DNA of 64,000 bases. Source: Lachnospiraceae bacterium 10-1 (GTDB lineage: Bacteria; Bacillota; Clostridia; Lachnospirales; Lachnospiraceae). A program made the position numbers and the translations under genes. This document shows, piece after piece, positions 24,135 through 34,018 of the stretch. The DNA lies in assembly GCA_000403495.2 (NCBI GenBank), contig KE159820.1, positions 95,563-159,562 on the forward strand, in the 5' to 3' direction. The notes under the pieces are model-generated. The model ran no database searches, was not told the DNA's origin, and saw nothing but the letters and a program-made list of their open reading frames with translations. The stretch's first letter is position 1. Every line of letters begins with the position of its first letter.

Positions 24135-25301
24135 CTACTTATTTGCTGACCATCCTTTAACAGAAGAAATGTACTTATTATCAATACTTGCTTTTACATT
24201 TTCTAAATCTTCCTGCGTAATCTTATCATTTGAGAGAAGGAATTCTCCCGCAAATTCCATAAATCCACCTAATGCATATTCTCCTTCATCAACTGAATCA
24301 AGCGTAAAGTAACTCTTTAAACTACATTCATTAATTACATCCTGCTCACTATACTCAAGGCCTTCTCCTACATACCACTCATATGCCACTGCCACCCTGT
24401 TGTCCTGATTATTAAGCATATCTTCACATGCCCTGTAATAGCAGTATAAGAAAAGTTCCACATCCTGACTTCTTTCTTCAATCAATTCATTCTGACAGTA
24501 AATTGCATCTATAATATCCTGCTCTGAAATCTGATTATAGTCCGCTGCTCTCACATAGCCATCGGCTTCAAGATATGCAGCATAAGTCGGATTAACAGCA
24601 ATCATATCCCCTTCGCCAGACGTAAATGCCGCAAGTCCTGATGAATAATCAAGGTTTGTAAAAGTAAACTGTGTTGCATCATACCCAAAATATGCCATAT
24701 ATGCTATTGCATTCATTTGTGCAGTTGTATTCATAGGGCCAAGGATAACTGCATCTTTCAGTGTATCGGTACTTCCGTAAACTCCATTCTCGTCGGGACC
24801 AGTTGCATAAATATCACTGTCCGGTCTGCAATAAATTGTTTCACCCTGAATGGTTAAGCATCCATCTCCAATATACGTATACATGCCTGTAGAAAGTGCA
24901 TAAACGGAAGCCATTCCGGACACTGCAATATCACACTCATCTGCTGCCATTGCTTCATTTACCAGCGTGCCCTGTGATCCGAAATTTACAATTTCAACAT
25001 CAAGTCCCACTTCTTCATAATAGCCTTCCTTATAAGCATACCATGCAGGAAGTCCTACCCAGTTTGCCAAAGTACCTATTACCAACTTTTCTCCTGAAGC
25101 TGCCGGCATTGTTGTTTGTGCTGTTTCTGTTTCTTCTTCCGGCTGCTGTTCCCCTGATTCTTCTGTCGTGGTTTCCGTCTGCACAGGTGTTTCCTCTGGT
25201 GTTTTTGCTTCCTCTTTGCTGTTTCCACATGCAGTAGCAGACATCACCATTACTGTTGCCAGCAAAATTGCCAACATTTTTTTTGCTTTCCCATACATCA
25301 T
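24135..25301 (-). CDS. Substrate-binding lipoprotein, SsuA/NMT1-like
   Basis: A 388-residue lipoprotein. The signal peptide ends in a lipobox with cysteine (SATAC), followed by an acidic, threonine-rich linker of about 45 residues and a type-2 periplasmic-binding fold (LVIGTLANWVGLPAWYAYKEGYYEEVGLDVEIVNF). That opening is characteristic of the SsuA/THI5/NMT1 group, which binds sulfonates, nitrate, thiamine precursors and aromatic acids. ATG 25301 has GGAGG eight bases upstream. It would capture the substrate for the two-permease, two-ATPase importer downstream. The ligand is unknown; the sulfatase suggests a sulfate ester. Confidence 0.88.
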   Translation of the reverse strand: MMYGKAKKMLAILLATVMVMSATACGNSKEEAKTPEETPVQTETTTEESGEQQPEEETETAQTTMPAASGEKLVIGTLANWVGLPAWYAYKEGYYEEVGLDVEIVNFGSQGTLVNEAMAADECDIAVSGMASVYALSTGMYTYIGDGCLTIQGETIYCRPDSDIYATGPDENGVYGSTDTLKDAVILGPMNTTAQMNAIAYMAYFGYDATQFTFTNLDYSSGLAAFTSGEGDMIAVNPTYAAYLEADGYVRAADYNQISEQDIIDAIYCQNELIEERSQDVELFLYCYYRACEDMLNNQDNRVAVAYEWYVGEGLEYSEQDVINECSLKSYFTLDSVDEGEYALGGFMEFAGEFLLSNDKITQEDLENVKASIDNKYISSVKGWSANK

Positions 25302-25354
25302 TTTTACTTCCTCCTTTTTGTTAATTGTTATTAATATTGGTAAAATATTTTCTT

Positions 25355-26380
25355 TTACTCCTGTACATCAATCAATACCTTCATCGTATTTTCTTTATTA
25401 GTATCAATGTACTCATATGCTTCCTGATATTGTTTAAAGGAAAAATGATTCGTCATCAACCTTACAAGATTAATCTTTTTATCTTTAACTAATTGTATTG
25501 CTTCTAAATAATCTTCGTGTCGATACATCATAGTCGTATTTAAATCCAATTCATGATCATTTAATACTGCCAGATCTACATTTGCCATTTTTCCAAACAC
25601 AGCAACCAAAATGATCTGGCTTCCTTTTCTGGCATATTTAATTGCCTGCCCTATAGATACATCATTACCTGCACAATCATAAATAATATCTGCCTTATCT
25701 TTTCCAAAGCATTCTAAAACAGCCTCTCCAAAATCTTTGCTTTTTGTATTTACCACAAGGTCAATTCCGCACTCCCTGACAATTTCCAATCTACACTCGC
25801 TGATATCCGAAACCAGAACTGATCTTGCTCCCTTTGCCTTAGCTGCCTGTGCTACTAAATTTCCAATAGGGCCAGCCCCAATGATTACTATATTTTTATC
25901 TGTGATATCTCCTGACTGGTTCACTGCATGTACCGCAACTGCCAATGGTTCAATCATTGCTCCTTCATCATAACTGATCTCTTCAGGAAGCAGTGTGATT
26001 TTATCTGCATCTACTGCAAAATATTCTGATGCAGTACCAGTGGTCTGAAAACCCATCACTTTTAAGTTTTCACAAAGGTTATACTTTCCTGTCCGACATA
26101 AGTAGCATGTCCCACAAGTAACCTGCGGTTCTATGGTTACTTTCTGTCCAACACAAAACCCTTCAACCTTATTCCCCAGCTTTACAATTTCACCTGATAC
26201 TTCATGCCCTTGTGTAATTGGATAACTGGTAAATGGATGGGTTCCATGATATACATGAATATCAGATCCACAAATTCCGATCTTCATAATTTTCACAAGC
26301 ACTTCCTGTTCTTTAGGTTCTGGAATAGGAATTTCACGAAATACAATTTTTTTTGGTTCCGTCATCACCTGCTGTAACAT
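25355..26380 (-). CDS. Zinc-dependent alcohol dehydrogenase, sorbitol/threonine type (second)
   Basis: A 341-residue medium-chain dehydrogenase. Catalytic zinc ligands are in GICGSDIHVYHG and TQGHEVSGEI; the structural zinc site is CGTCYLCRTGKYNLCE; the nucleotide loop is GAGPIGNL. These enzymes oxidise secondary alcohols of polyols or amino alcohols with NAD(P). It lies 83 bases downstream of a second such gene and just before the importer genes, so it probably acts on the imported compound or its desulfated product. Confidence 0.88.
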   Translation of the reverse strand: MLQQVMTEPKKIVFREIPIPEPKEQEVLVKIMKIGICGSDIHVYHGTHPFTSYPITQGHEVSGEIVKLGNKVEGFCVGQKVTIEPQVTCGTCYLCRTGKYNLCENLKVMGFQTTGTASEYFAVDADKITLLPEEISYDEGAMIEPLAVAVHAVNQSGDITDKNIVIIGAGPIGNLVAQAAKAKGARSVLVSDISECRLEIVRECGIDLVVNTKSKDFGEAVLECFGKDKADIIYDCAGNDVSIGQAIKYARKGSQIILVAVFGKMANVDLAVLNDHELDLNTTMMYRHEDYLEAIQLVKDKKINLVRLMTNHFSFKQYQEAYEYIDTNKENTMKVLIDVQE

Positions 26381-26463
26381 GTCATCACCTCTTATATATT
26401 ATACTTTGATAAATTGTTTTATTAAAGTATAATATATAAATGCAAATAATGCAATAGTTAGTT

Positions 26464-27492
26464 CTAATTTTTAGGAACTATTAGTACTTTTATTGAATCA
26501 TTGGACATTTGCATTTGTATCGCCCCGTTCACCTCTTCCAAGCAATACTTATGTGTGATAATTGGTGCTATTTGAAGTTTTCTGCTATTAATCAGTTTTA
26601 CAGCCCTTAAATGTGTATCAGGGTTTATGAAAGAACCTGATATTTTTAATTCTTTTTGATAGATGTCAAATAAAGGAAGGGGAAATTCCGCCCCTGTCTC
26701 CGGCACACTAAACAACAATATGCCTGCTCCTTTTCCAGCGATTTCAAAAGCCTGTCTCGTTGCAGCTAATCTGCCCACACACTCAATTACCACATCAACA
26801 TGGTCCTCTCCGATTACTTTCTTTATCTGCTCTTTTAAATTTCCTGATGCCGGATCAACTACTGCATCTGCACCAACTTGAAGGCCGATTCTTCTGCGCA
26901 TTTCTACTGGTTCGCTTAAAATAACCTTTGATGCACCTTTCAATTTTGCCAATTGAACCATAATAAGGCCAATAGCTCCTCCTCCTATCACACATACAGT
27001 ATCCCCTTCTTTTATTTCACTCCTTTCAATCCCGTGCAGGCAGCATGCAACGGGTTCCGCCATAGCGCCTTCTTCAAAACTTACAAATTCCTCCAAAAGA
27101 AACGCCTGCGTCTGTGGAACTACACAATATTCCTGAAATCCTCCATCCTGATTTACGCCAATTGCATGTAATGATTCACAAAGCTGTTTTTTTCCATTCC
27201 TGCAATACGCACATCTACCACAATAAATATTAGGATCTACCGTAACTTTGTCTCCAACTTTAAAATTATTTACTTCTTCTCCAATTTCAACCACTATCCC
27301 TGAGAATTCATGTCCCAGAACAATCGGCGGCGTCACCTCAGCAGAACCTCTCTCCCCATGATAAATATGTACATCCGTGCCGCATACTCCACAGGCTTTC
27401 ACTTCTACCAAAATTTCATTCTTTTTCACGGATGGACGAGCAGCATTTTCAATTCTTATATCATTCACACCATAAAAAACAGATCGCTTCAT
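26464..27492 (-). CDS. Zinc-dependent alcohol dehydrogenase, sorbitol/threonine type (first)
   Basis: A 342-residue medium-chain dehydrogenase with catalytic zinc motif GVCGTDVHIYHG and LGHEFSGIV, structural zinc cysteines CGRCAYCRNGKKQLC and nucleotide loop GGGAIGLI. I start at ATG 27492, where AAAGGAGG is well spaced; an 18-codon upstream extension has no ribosome site. It is the first gene of the organosulfate operon. It is only moderately similar to the next dehydrogenase, so the two may oxidise different positions or different intermediates. Confidence 0.88.
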   Translation of the reverse strand: MKRSVFYGVNDIRIENAARPSVKKNEILVEVKACGVCGTDVHIYHGERGSAEVTPPIVLGHEFSGIVVEIGEEVNNFKVGDKVTVDPNIYCGRCAYCRNGKKQLCESLHAIGVNQDGGFQEYCVVPQTQAFLLEEFVSFEEGAMAEPVACCLHGIERSEIKEGDTVCVIGGGAIGLIMVQLAKLKGASKVILSEPVEMRRRIGLQVGADAVVDPASGNLKEQIKKVIGEDHVDVVIECVGRLAATRQAFEIAGKGAGILLFSVPETGAEFPLPLFDIYQKELKISGSFINPDTHLRAVKLINSRKLQIAPIITHKYCLEEVNGAIQMQMSNDSIKVLIVPKN

Positions 27493-27552
27493 GCATTTTC
27501 CTCCTTTACTTTTTAAATATATTTTAATAAGTCCGGATGCAACCATCTTACT

Positions 27553-27638
27553 CTATATGTGCATTTTTTGCAATACCAAGTTTAAATATTTATTTTTTTC
27601 ATCATTTTGCATAAATTTTAATTGTTTTTATTTTGCAT
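27553..27638 (-). promoter_or_regulatory. Probable promoter and repeated ATGCAAAAT sites before the organosulfate operon
   Basis: On the minus strand a TTGCAA hexamer stands 17 bases upstream of TAAGAT, about 55 bases before the first dehydrogenase start. Upstream of it, ATGCAAAAT occurs twice (27604-27612 and 27630-27638, 26 bases apart), and the -35 box itself sits in a TGCAAAAAATGCA palindrome. The repeats are candidate regulator sites, possibly for one of the nearby ROK proteins. Confidence 0.4.
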
Positions 27639-27691
27639 ATCTTCTTATTTTATAAAAATGAAACATATCTTTTTTATTGTTATTTGAAAAG

Positions 27692-27732
27692 AAGATACCT
27701 TTTAAAGATTTTAAGTCTTTAAAAGGTATCTT
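27692..27732 (-). terminator. Terminator after the galactoside operon
   Basis: A perfect 17-pair stem, 27692-27708 with 27716-27732, with a seven-base loop. T-rich sequence follows on both strands. It lies 25 bases beyond the stop of the alpha-galactosidase gene and upstream of the organosulfate promoter, so it separates the two operons. Confidence 0.85.
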
Positions 27733-27756
27733 TTTTCCCTTATATGTTTCTAACAC

Positions 27757-30147
27757 TTACTCTTTTGCTTCCATAAAATAAATACGAGATCCAAAATCTG
27801 GAAAATACCGCACCTGTTCGTTATATCCTGTGCCTGCAAACGCCTGTTTTAAGCAGACGCCGGCATACATAAGTGTATCTCCATAAGCCCATAAATCCTC
27901 CGTTTCCCCATCCATTTTTACAAATTTTGCAATCATATTTTGAACAAAAGAGTCCTGCTTCACATGGACAGGTGAAACCATATTAACCAAATCACCAAAT
28001 TCTCTTACATCATATTTTAATTGTCTGTTATAAAAATGATATATTTCATCCGGTAAAAGCCCTTTGGCTTTATAACAATGAAATCTACTGTTTGGCACTA
28101 CAAGTTTCTGCATGAAAAACCCCACAGCTTTCCTGCCATCCTGGGATACACATGTCCATTCCATATAATTTCCTTCACTGTTATCCAGGCAACTTGCTGT
28201 GCCTTCATTTTCTCCAAAATTTCTTCCTCTGTAAAAATTACCTGTCTGTAATACTTCCCTCCACTGTTTATACAACGCAACCTGCTCTTTTATTTTGTGC
28301 AGATCCTCCTTTTTCATGTCGCATAAATTGCACTCATATCCACATATGCCAAAGCTGGCCACGTGAAATCTTGTTTCCAATGGCGTAACACGAAGTGTCT
28401 GGTGATTGGGACAGGCAGATACATGTGCACTGATTGCAGACATAGGATATCCGTAACTGTATCCATTTTGAATTTCCGCCCTGCACAGTGCATCCGTATC
28501 ATCACTGGCCCATATCTGCGGGAAATAACAGAGGATTCCTAAATCAAACCGGTTTCCTCCTGCAGAACAGCCTTCAAACAAAATATTGGGAAAACGCATA
28601 GTCAGTTCTTTCATGCATCGGTATAATCCCATCACATATCGATGAGCTACTTCACCCTGCTGCTCTGGCAAAAGCGCCTCTGAAAAATAATCTGTAAAGG
28701 TTCTGTTCATATCCCACTTTACATAGGAAATATCTGCCAAAGCAAATACTTCACTCATTTTATCAATAATAAAATCCTGTACTTCCGTCCTTGTCAGATC
28801 TAAAATTCTTTGATTGCGTCCCTCTGCATGAGGTTTTTCAGGAATTTGTATTACCCAGTCGGGATGTTTTTCATATAGCCGGCTTTTAACACTCACCATC
28901 TCCGGTTCAACCCAAATACCAAACTTTAATCCCAGTTCCTTAATTTTCTTACATAATCCGGCTAAGCCGCCAGGCAGTTTCTTTAAGTTTACATCCCAAT
29001 CTCCCAGGGAACTTGTGTCGTCATTCCGCTCTCCAAACCATCCATCATCTACAACAAACAGCTCTATTCCCACTTCTTTACCTGCCTTTGCCAGATGCAA
29101 AAGCTTCTTTTCATTAATGTCAAAATAAGATGCCTCCCAACTGTTCAATAAAATAGGACGTATCTTCTTCTTCCATTCTCCCCTGACAATATGCTCTCTG
29201 ACAAAACGGTGCATCTGTCCGCTCATTCCATTACAGCCTAAATGAGAATAGGTCATCACTGCTTCAGGCGCCTCAAACTGCTCTCCCGGCCTTAGCAGAA
29301 AACAAAAAGACTGAGGATGAATCCCTGATACCAGCCTTGTTTTTCCGAAGCTGCTCACCTCTGCAGCTTCATAATGATTTCCGCTGTAAATTAAATTAAA
29401 TCCATAGCAGTCGCCAAAATCCTCCGTTGTTTCTTTTTTACTCAGCATGACAAAGGGATTCGCCCGATTGGAAGATGTTCCTGTATAAGAGGAATTAACA
29501 TGTTTTCCTGCTTTTACCTGCACATCCACTTTTCTCATTTCCCTTGCCCATGCTCCCTGAAAAGTAGTTAAAATATAGTCAGAGGTATGAAAATCCAATT
29601 GCATACTAAGAAGTCTAAGCAATTTTACACACGCTTCACTTTCATTGATCAGTCTGGCGCTTCTTGTGATCACATCACAATCCGGATAAACATAATAAAA
29701 TAATTGAAGTATCAATCCATACTGCTTGTCTTTTAAAATCACACAAAGCTGCTCTGCGCTGTCTGTGTCATCATAGGATCCCGGCAACGTATTAAAAGCA
29801 TCCTTTCCTTTGGTAATCCGGGCATCTTCAAACAGAAAATCAGAGGTATAGCTGCCGTCTTCATGAATTACTTCAATAAAAGGCTCCCTGATATCTCCTT
29901 TTCCATAAGAGGACATTTCCAGGCAGACATCCTCAAGAGATAAACTACTATATTTCTCATCATATGCATTAAGATTTCCGGGAATAAAAACCTGCTTTTC
30001 CACAAGTGCTTTTACGCCCTTCCCTTCTGAAATAGAAATTTTCCGCCCATAATATAAATGCTCTAAATGACCTGTTTTCATCACCTGAAAGCAGTAAGTT
30101 GTATTCAGGGTTTCTAAAACAAAACAATTTTTTTCCCGTTTGATCAT
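27757..30147 (-). CDS. Alpha-galactosidase, glycoside hydrolase family 36
   Basis: A 796-residue GH36 enzyme, longer than the usual 720-750. The N-terminal beta-sandwich is followed by a barrel with WEASYFDIN, VVDDGWFGERNDD, the nucleophile motif YVKWDMNR, and WASDDTDALCRAEIQ with the acid/base aspartate. No signal peptide, so it acts in the cytosol on alpha-galactosides such as melibiose or raffinose after import. It follows the GPH symporter gene by 15 bases and ends the operon before a strong terminator. Confidence 0.93.
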   Translation of the reverse strand: MIKREKNCFVLETLNTTYCFQVMKTGHLEHLYYGRKISISEGKGVKALVEKQVFIPGNLNAYDEKYSSLSLEDVCLEMSSYGKGDIREPFIEVIHEDGSYTSDFLFEDARITKGKDAFNTLPGSYDDTDSAEQLCVILKDKQYGLILQLFYYVYPDCDVITRSARLINESEACVKLLRLLSMQLDFHTSDYILTTFQGAWAREMRKVDVQVKAGKHVNSSYTGTSSNRANPFVMLSKKETTEDFGDCYGFNLIYSGNHYEAAEVSSFGKTRLVSGIHPQSFCFLLRPGEQFEAPEAVMTYSHLGCNGMSGQMHRFVREHIVRGEWKKKIRPILLNSWEASYFDINEKKLLHLAKAGKEVGIELFVVDDGWFGERNDDTSSLGDWDVNLKKLPGGLAGLCKKIKELGLKFGIWVEPEMVSVKSRLYEKHPDWVIQIPEKPHAEGRNQRILDLTRTEVQDFIIDKMSEVFALADISYVKWDMNRTFTDYFSEALLPEQQGEVAHRYVMGLYRCMKELTMRFPNILFEGCSAGGNRFDLGILCYFPQIWASDDTDALCRAEIQNGYSYGYPMSAISAHVSACPNHQTLRVTPLETRFHVASFGICGYECNLCDMKKEDLHKIKEQVALYKQWREVLQTGNFYRGRNFGENEGTASCLDNSEGNYMEWTCVSQDGRKAVGFFMQKLVVPNSRFHCYKAKGLLPDEIYHFYNRQLKYDVREFGDLVNMVSPVHVKQDSFVQNMIAKFVKMDGETEDLWAYGDTLMYAGVCLKQAFAGTGYNEQVRYFPDFGSRIYFMEAKE

Positions 30148-30162
30148 GATTTTCCCCCATAT

Positions 30163-31530
30163 TTACCTCTTTTTCAGTTCTTCCACTATTTCCTTTAACT
30201 TACTTTCCGTAAGTATATATTTTTTATGAAATACGACTACCGCAATAACCAGTCCAATAATAGGAATAAGGGCCATCGTCATACGAAGCCCCACAACAGA
30301 AGAAGACTCTTCAACCGCTGCTGCCCCCTGTGAGGTATCATTGCTTAAATTACACACTGTCAGACAAACGGATGCAATCAGTGCTGCCAGACCTGAGGCA
30401 AGCTTCACAACAAAGGTCTGCATGGAGAAAATAACGCTTTCATCCCTCCTGCTGTTTTTCAGTTCTCCATAGTCAACCGTATTGGCGAGAAAGATTGTCG
30501 TAAGCACCGTCAGCATTCCAAATGCGGTAAACACCAGAAAACCGGGAATAAACAACAAGTATATGCTTGACATATTGGTAAACGACAAAACAAGCAGCGC
30601 TCCATAACCTGCAACTGCCAATAAAATACTTAAATAAAATACCCTGACAGTACTCATAAATTTGCGTATCAAAGGAAAAAACATCATCATGGACAAAATC
30701 TGAACCGCACCGCCAAAAGTATTAAACAGGGTATAGCTGTTATACCACGCTTCACCTCCAAAATCGTATTTAAAGAAGTAAATCAATAAATTAGAGGTAA
30801 TATATAATGCACAGTTAATTAGTACGATTGTAATTACCACTGCCATTGCCTGATCATTTTGTACCAGTGCCTTAAACATTTGCTTTACAGAAGGAGAGTC
30901 CACATCCACTGTAGACTTCTCCTTGATCATAAGGCAGGCAAATACCGTAAAAAGAATAAACAGTATTGCTATGATCAGGACAAACCGCTTAAATCCGGCA
31001 CGTTCATTCCCCTGCCCCAACACATAAACACATTTCATGGTAATAATAGTAATAATTGCCGAGCCCACGCCTGCACAGGAACGGGCAAGGGTGGTTAACC
31101 CTTCTCTTTCCTCCCCTCCCTCCGTAAATGCCGGAATCATGGACCAAAAAGGGATATCCATCATGGTGTATGTGACGCCCCACAAAATATATGTAATTGC
31201 TGCATATGCTATAAGACCGCTGCCATTTAACGCAGGCGGCGCCGCAAACATGATATATAAAACTATCGCATTGGTTATGGTTCCTATTAGCAGCCAGGGG
31301 CGGAATTTTCCCCATCTCGTCCTTGTCTTTGCAACCACAACACCCATAACAGGATCATTAAATGCATCAAACACTCTCGCTGCCATCAAAATAATTCCCA
31401 TAGCAATAGCACTGACACCCAAAATATCCTGATAATAATACAAAATATAGCTGGCAGAAAGCATATACACCATATCCTTCCCCACTGCTCCTAATCCATA
31501 AGAAATCTTTTCCTTCCCTGATAGCTTCAT
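30163..31530 (-). CDS. GPH-family sugar:cation symporter
   Basis: A 455-residue major-facilitator protein with about 12 helices. Near the N-terminus it has LSASYILYYYQDILG and, in the loop after helix 2, RVFDAFNDPVMGVVVAKTRTRWGKFRPWLL, the signature of the glycoside-pentoside-hexuronide family (MelB, XylP). It lies between GH2 and GH36 genes, so it probably imports galactosides or a related glycoside for them. Confidence 0.92.
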   Translation of the reverse strand: MKLSGKEKISYGLGAVGKDMVYMLSASYILYYYQDILGVSAIAMGIILMAARVFDAFNDPVMGVVVAKTRTRWGKFRPWLLIGTITNAIVLYIMFAAPPALNGSGLIAYAAITYILWGVTYTMMDIPFWSMIPAFTEGGEEREGLTTLARSCAGVGSAIITIITMKCVYVLGQGNERAGFKRFVLIIAILFILFTVFACLMIKEKSTVDVDSPSVKQMFKALVQNDQAMAVVITIVLINCALYITSNLLIYFFKYDFGGEAWYNSYTLFNTFGGAVQILSMMMFFPLIRKFMSTVRVFYLSILLAVAGYGALLVLSFTNMSSIYLLFIPGFLVFTAFGMLTVLTTIFLANTVDYGELKNSRRDESVIFSMQTFVVKLASGLAALIASVCLTVCNLSNDTSQGAAAVEESSSVVGLRMTMALIPIIGLVIAVVVFHKKYILTESKLKEIVEELKKR

Positions 31531-31551
31531 TTTCCTTCTCCTTTCTTAAGC

Positions 31552-33975
31552 CTATAATACTTTCACCGTAAAATCCAGCCTGATTTCCTCCGCCTGGCCA
31601 CTGTTTATAATCAATGCCGCTCTACCTTCTTCGCCTGTTGTTTTCAAGTAAGTTCCCGTCATACCGCCCTTGAATGATATGATTTTTCCTCCAATCAAAC
31701 TTATGGGGCCTTCTGCTTTCAGTATCACCGGTTCCTGAAAGAAATTCAGCAGATTTCCATTCTCATCCAACATACGGATTCTAACCGCCGCCACATCATA
31801 GGAATTTTTCTCTGTCAGTTCCGTATGATCCGCCTCCGCCCAAAGCTTCATCTGTTTCATTGGTTTTCTGACTACTGTCTTTACCATCTTTCCATCCTTC
31901 ATCCCTTCAAACCGGTACTCTGTGGATGCTCCTCCCCAATCACCAATATACTGGGTAAAAAGGCGTACTGCCTCCGAAGGCTTCATGTGGTGTATTAATA
32001 CCATCTTAAGCGCTGTCAGATATACTTTTTTGGGCAAATGAGACAATCCGTGCAGCGCAGCCAAATTTAAAGCCTCCGTAATTTCTTTCGCCAGCTTTTT
32101 ATCATAATTTTCTTCCTTTATAATAGCATCTCCAATAAAGTCATCTATCAAAATCGGTCCGTGAAGTAAATGAGAATAAGCAGAATCCTCCCTGTGGTAT
32201 TCTTTAAGGAACCTTTTATTTTTATACATACGGACGCTGTCTGCATTGGTAAAAATCCAGATTTTCCCTCTGCTCCCCCCCGGATGTTCTCCAATATCCA
32301 TTGTGGAGCTGACAGAAAGAACCGGCCTTTCTTCCTGCTGGCATGCATAAATATCGGCTGCCAGCTTTGGATTTCTAAACATATCCATCACGCCGTGATA
32401 ACAGATTCTGTCACCGCTTCCGAAATCCTTATGGGTATTATAATCCGTCATACACCAGCCAAAACTGCCTGAAATATCTTCCTCCCCAGCTATGGCATCT
32501 AAAACATTGGCATGGCGGATTGCCTGTTCCGCCCTGTGCTCCTCCCAGTCAAATGCCTTGGCAGGATACATATGTCCGTTATATTCACTGACCAGATATG
32601 CTCTTTCCATGTCAGGTGTAATCTTTTTTTTGGGTAGACATCCCTTTGCCTCTCCATCATGAGAAAAATCATTATAAGTGTACACATCCTCCAAAAGGCT
32701 GCTCTTTTGATGGGCCCTGACGCCGCCTGTCTGCCTGTATGGATCCAGTTCTTTAGCTGCCGCATTGGTTCTTTTATAAAATTCATCATCATCCTGGGAC
32801 TCGTTAATACGTACGCCCCATAAAATAATGGAAGCATGATTCCGATACTGCCGCACCATATCTCTGGTGTTTTCCACTGCCTGCCTTTTCCACTCTTCAT
32901 CTCCTATATGCTGCCAGCCCGGCAGCTCAGTAAATACCAAAAGGCCTATCTCATCACATCTTTCCAGAAAATAATGGGACTGTGGGTAATGGGATGTCCG
33001 CACTGCATTTACACCAAGCTCATATTTTAAAATATCTGCATCCAGACACTGCATGGATTTTGGCATTGCATATCCTACATAAGGGTAGCTTTGATGTCGG
33101 TTTAAACCGCGTATCTTTACCTTACGGTCGTTTAAATAAAACCCGTCCTTTAAAAACTCTGCCTTTCGAAAGCCAAAGCATGTGACTACTTCATCCAGTA
33201 TTTCCTCCTGATTTGTCAGTTCTGTTTTCACCTCGTACAATGCCGGGTTTTCAATATCCCACAATTCTACATCCCCGGCCTCCCATTTCATCTCCACTTC
33301 CCTGCATCCGGAATCGGGCTGCATCTCCCACAGCAGTCTGTAGTTTTCCGTTGCCTTCCTTCTAATCAACTGACGCAGGCTGAGGTTTTCCACTTCTCCG
33401 GCAATCTGTATTTTTGAAATTAGCTTTACCGATTTGTCTGACATATCTCTTTTTATTTCTGAAGCCAAAAATACATCCTGTAGATATGTCCGGCTCATCA
33501 CATCTATATAAACATCTCTGTAGATCCCTCCATAGGTCATATAATCAATAACAAATCCAAATGGAGGAATATTTAAACTCTCTCTGCTGTCCACTTTTAC
33601 AGCCAGCACATTTGTTTTTCCATAGTGCAGTTTCTTACTTAAATCTATGGAAAAAGCTGTATAGCCGCAATGATGTTCTCCTACCTTTTCCCCATTTAAA
33701 AAAATTTCACTTTCATGGGCAACTCCCTCTAAAGTAAATACCACGCATTTTCCCTTCCAGCTCTCCGGCACCTCTATTTTCCTGCGGTAAACACAAACCA
33801 TCTGATAAATCTGTTCATCAAAATAATGATAAGGTACCTCCCGGCAGGTATGTGGCAGCCTGACTTCTTCCATATTCAACTCATTGAAGTCTGTTTTTGT
33901 CATTTCTTCACTGTATTTTTCATTAAACTTCCAACCCTCATTTAAATAAATCCGTTTTCTGCTTTCCGTATTCAC
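31552..33975 (-). CDS. Glycoside hydrolase family 2, beta-galactosidase/glucuronidase type
   Basis: An 807-residue GH2 enzyme with a sugar-binding domain, an Ig-like domain and a barrel. RTSHYPQSHYFLERCDEIGLLV and IILWGVRINES carry the family motifs, including the acid/base glutamate (NE); LVSEYNGHMYP holds the nucleophile glutamate. There is no signal peptide. I choose GTG 33975, five bases after AAGGAGG; the open frame upstream overlaps the TetR gene. The exact sugar is uncertain; with GPH and GH36 next to it, a galactoside is most likely. Confidence 0.88.
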   Translation of the reverse strand: MNTESRKRIYLNEGWKFNEKYSEEMTKTDFNELNMEEVRLPHTCREVPYHYFDEQIYQMVCVYRRKIEVPESWKGKCVVFTLEGVAHESEIFLNGEKVGEHHCGYTAFSIDLSKKLHYGKTNVLAVKVDSRESLNIPPFGFVIDYMTYGGIYRDVYIDVMSRTYLQDVFLASEIKRDMSDKSVKLISKIQIAGEVENLSLRQLIRRKATENYRLLWEMQPDSGCREVEMKWEAGDVELWDIENPALYEVKTELTNQEEILDEVVTCFGFRKAEFLKDGFYLNDRKVKIRGLNRHQSYPYVGYAMPKSMQCLDADILKYELGVNAVRTSHYPQSHYFLERCDEIGLLVFTELPGWQHIGDEEWKRQAVENTRDMVRQYRNHASIILWGVRINESQDDDEFYKRTNAAAKELDPYRQTGGVRAHQKSSLLEDVYTYNDFSHDGEAKGCLPKKKITPDMERAYLVSEYNGHMYPAKAFDWEEHRAEQAIRHANVLDAIAGEEDISGSFGWCMTDYNTHKDFGSGDRICYHGVMDMFRNPKLAADIYACQQEERPVLSVSSTMDIGEHPGGSRGKIWIFTNADSVRMYKNKRFLKEYHREDSAYSHLLHGPILIDDFIGDAIIKEENYDKKLAKEITEALNLAALHGLSHLPKKVYLTALKMVLIHHMKPSEAVRLFTQYIGDWGGASTEYRFEGMKDGKMVKTVVRKPMKQMKLWAEADHTELTEKNSYDVAAVRIRMLDENGNLLNFFQEPVILKAEGPISLIGGKIISFKGGMTGTYLKTTGEEGRAALIINSGQAEEIRLDFTVKVL

Positions 33976-34018
33976 GTCATCCTCCTTGCCTATCGTCATC
34001 CACCTGCAGCATTTGTGC

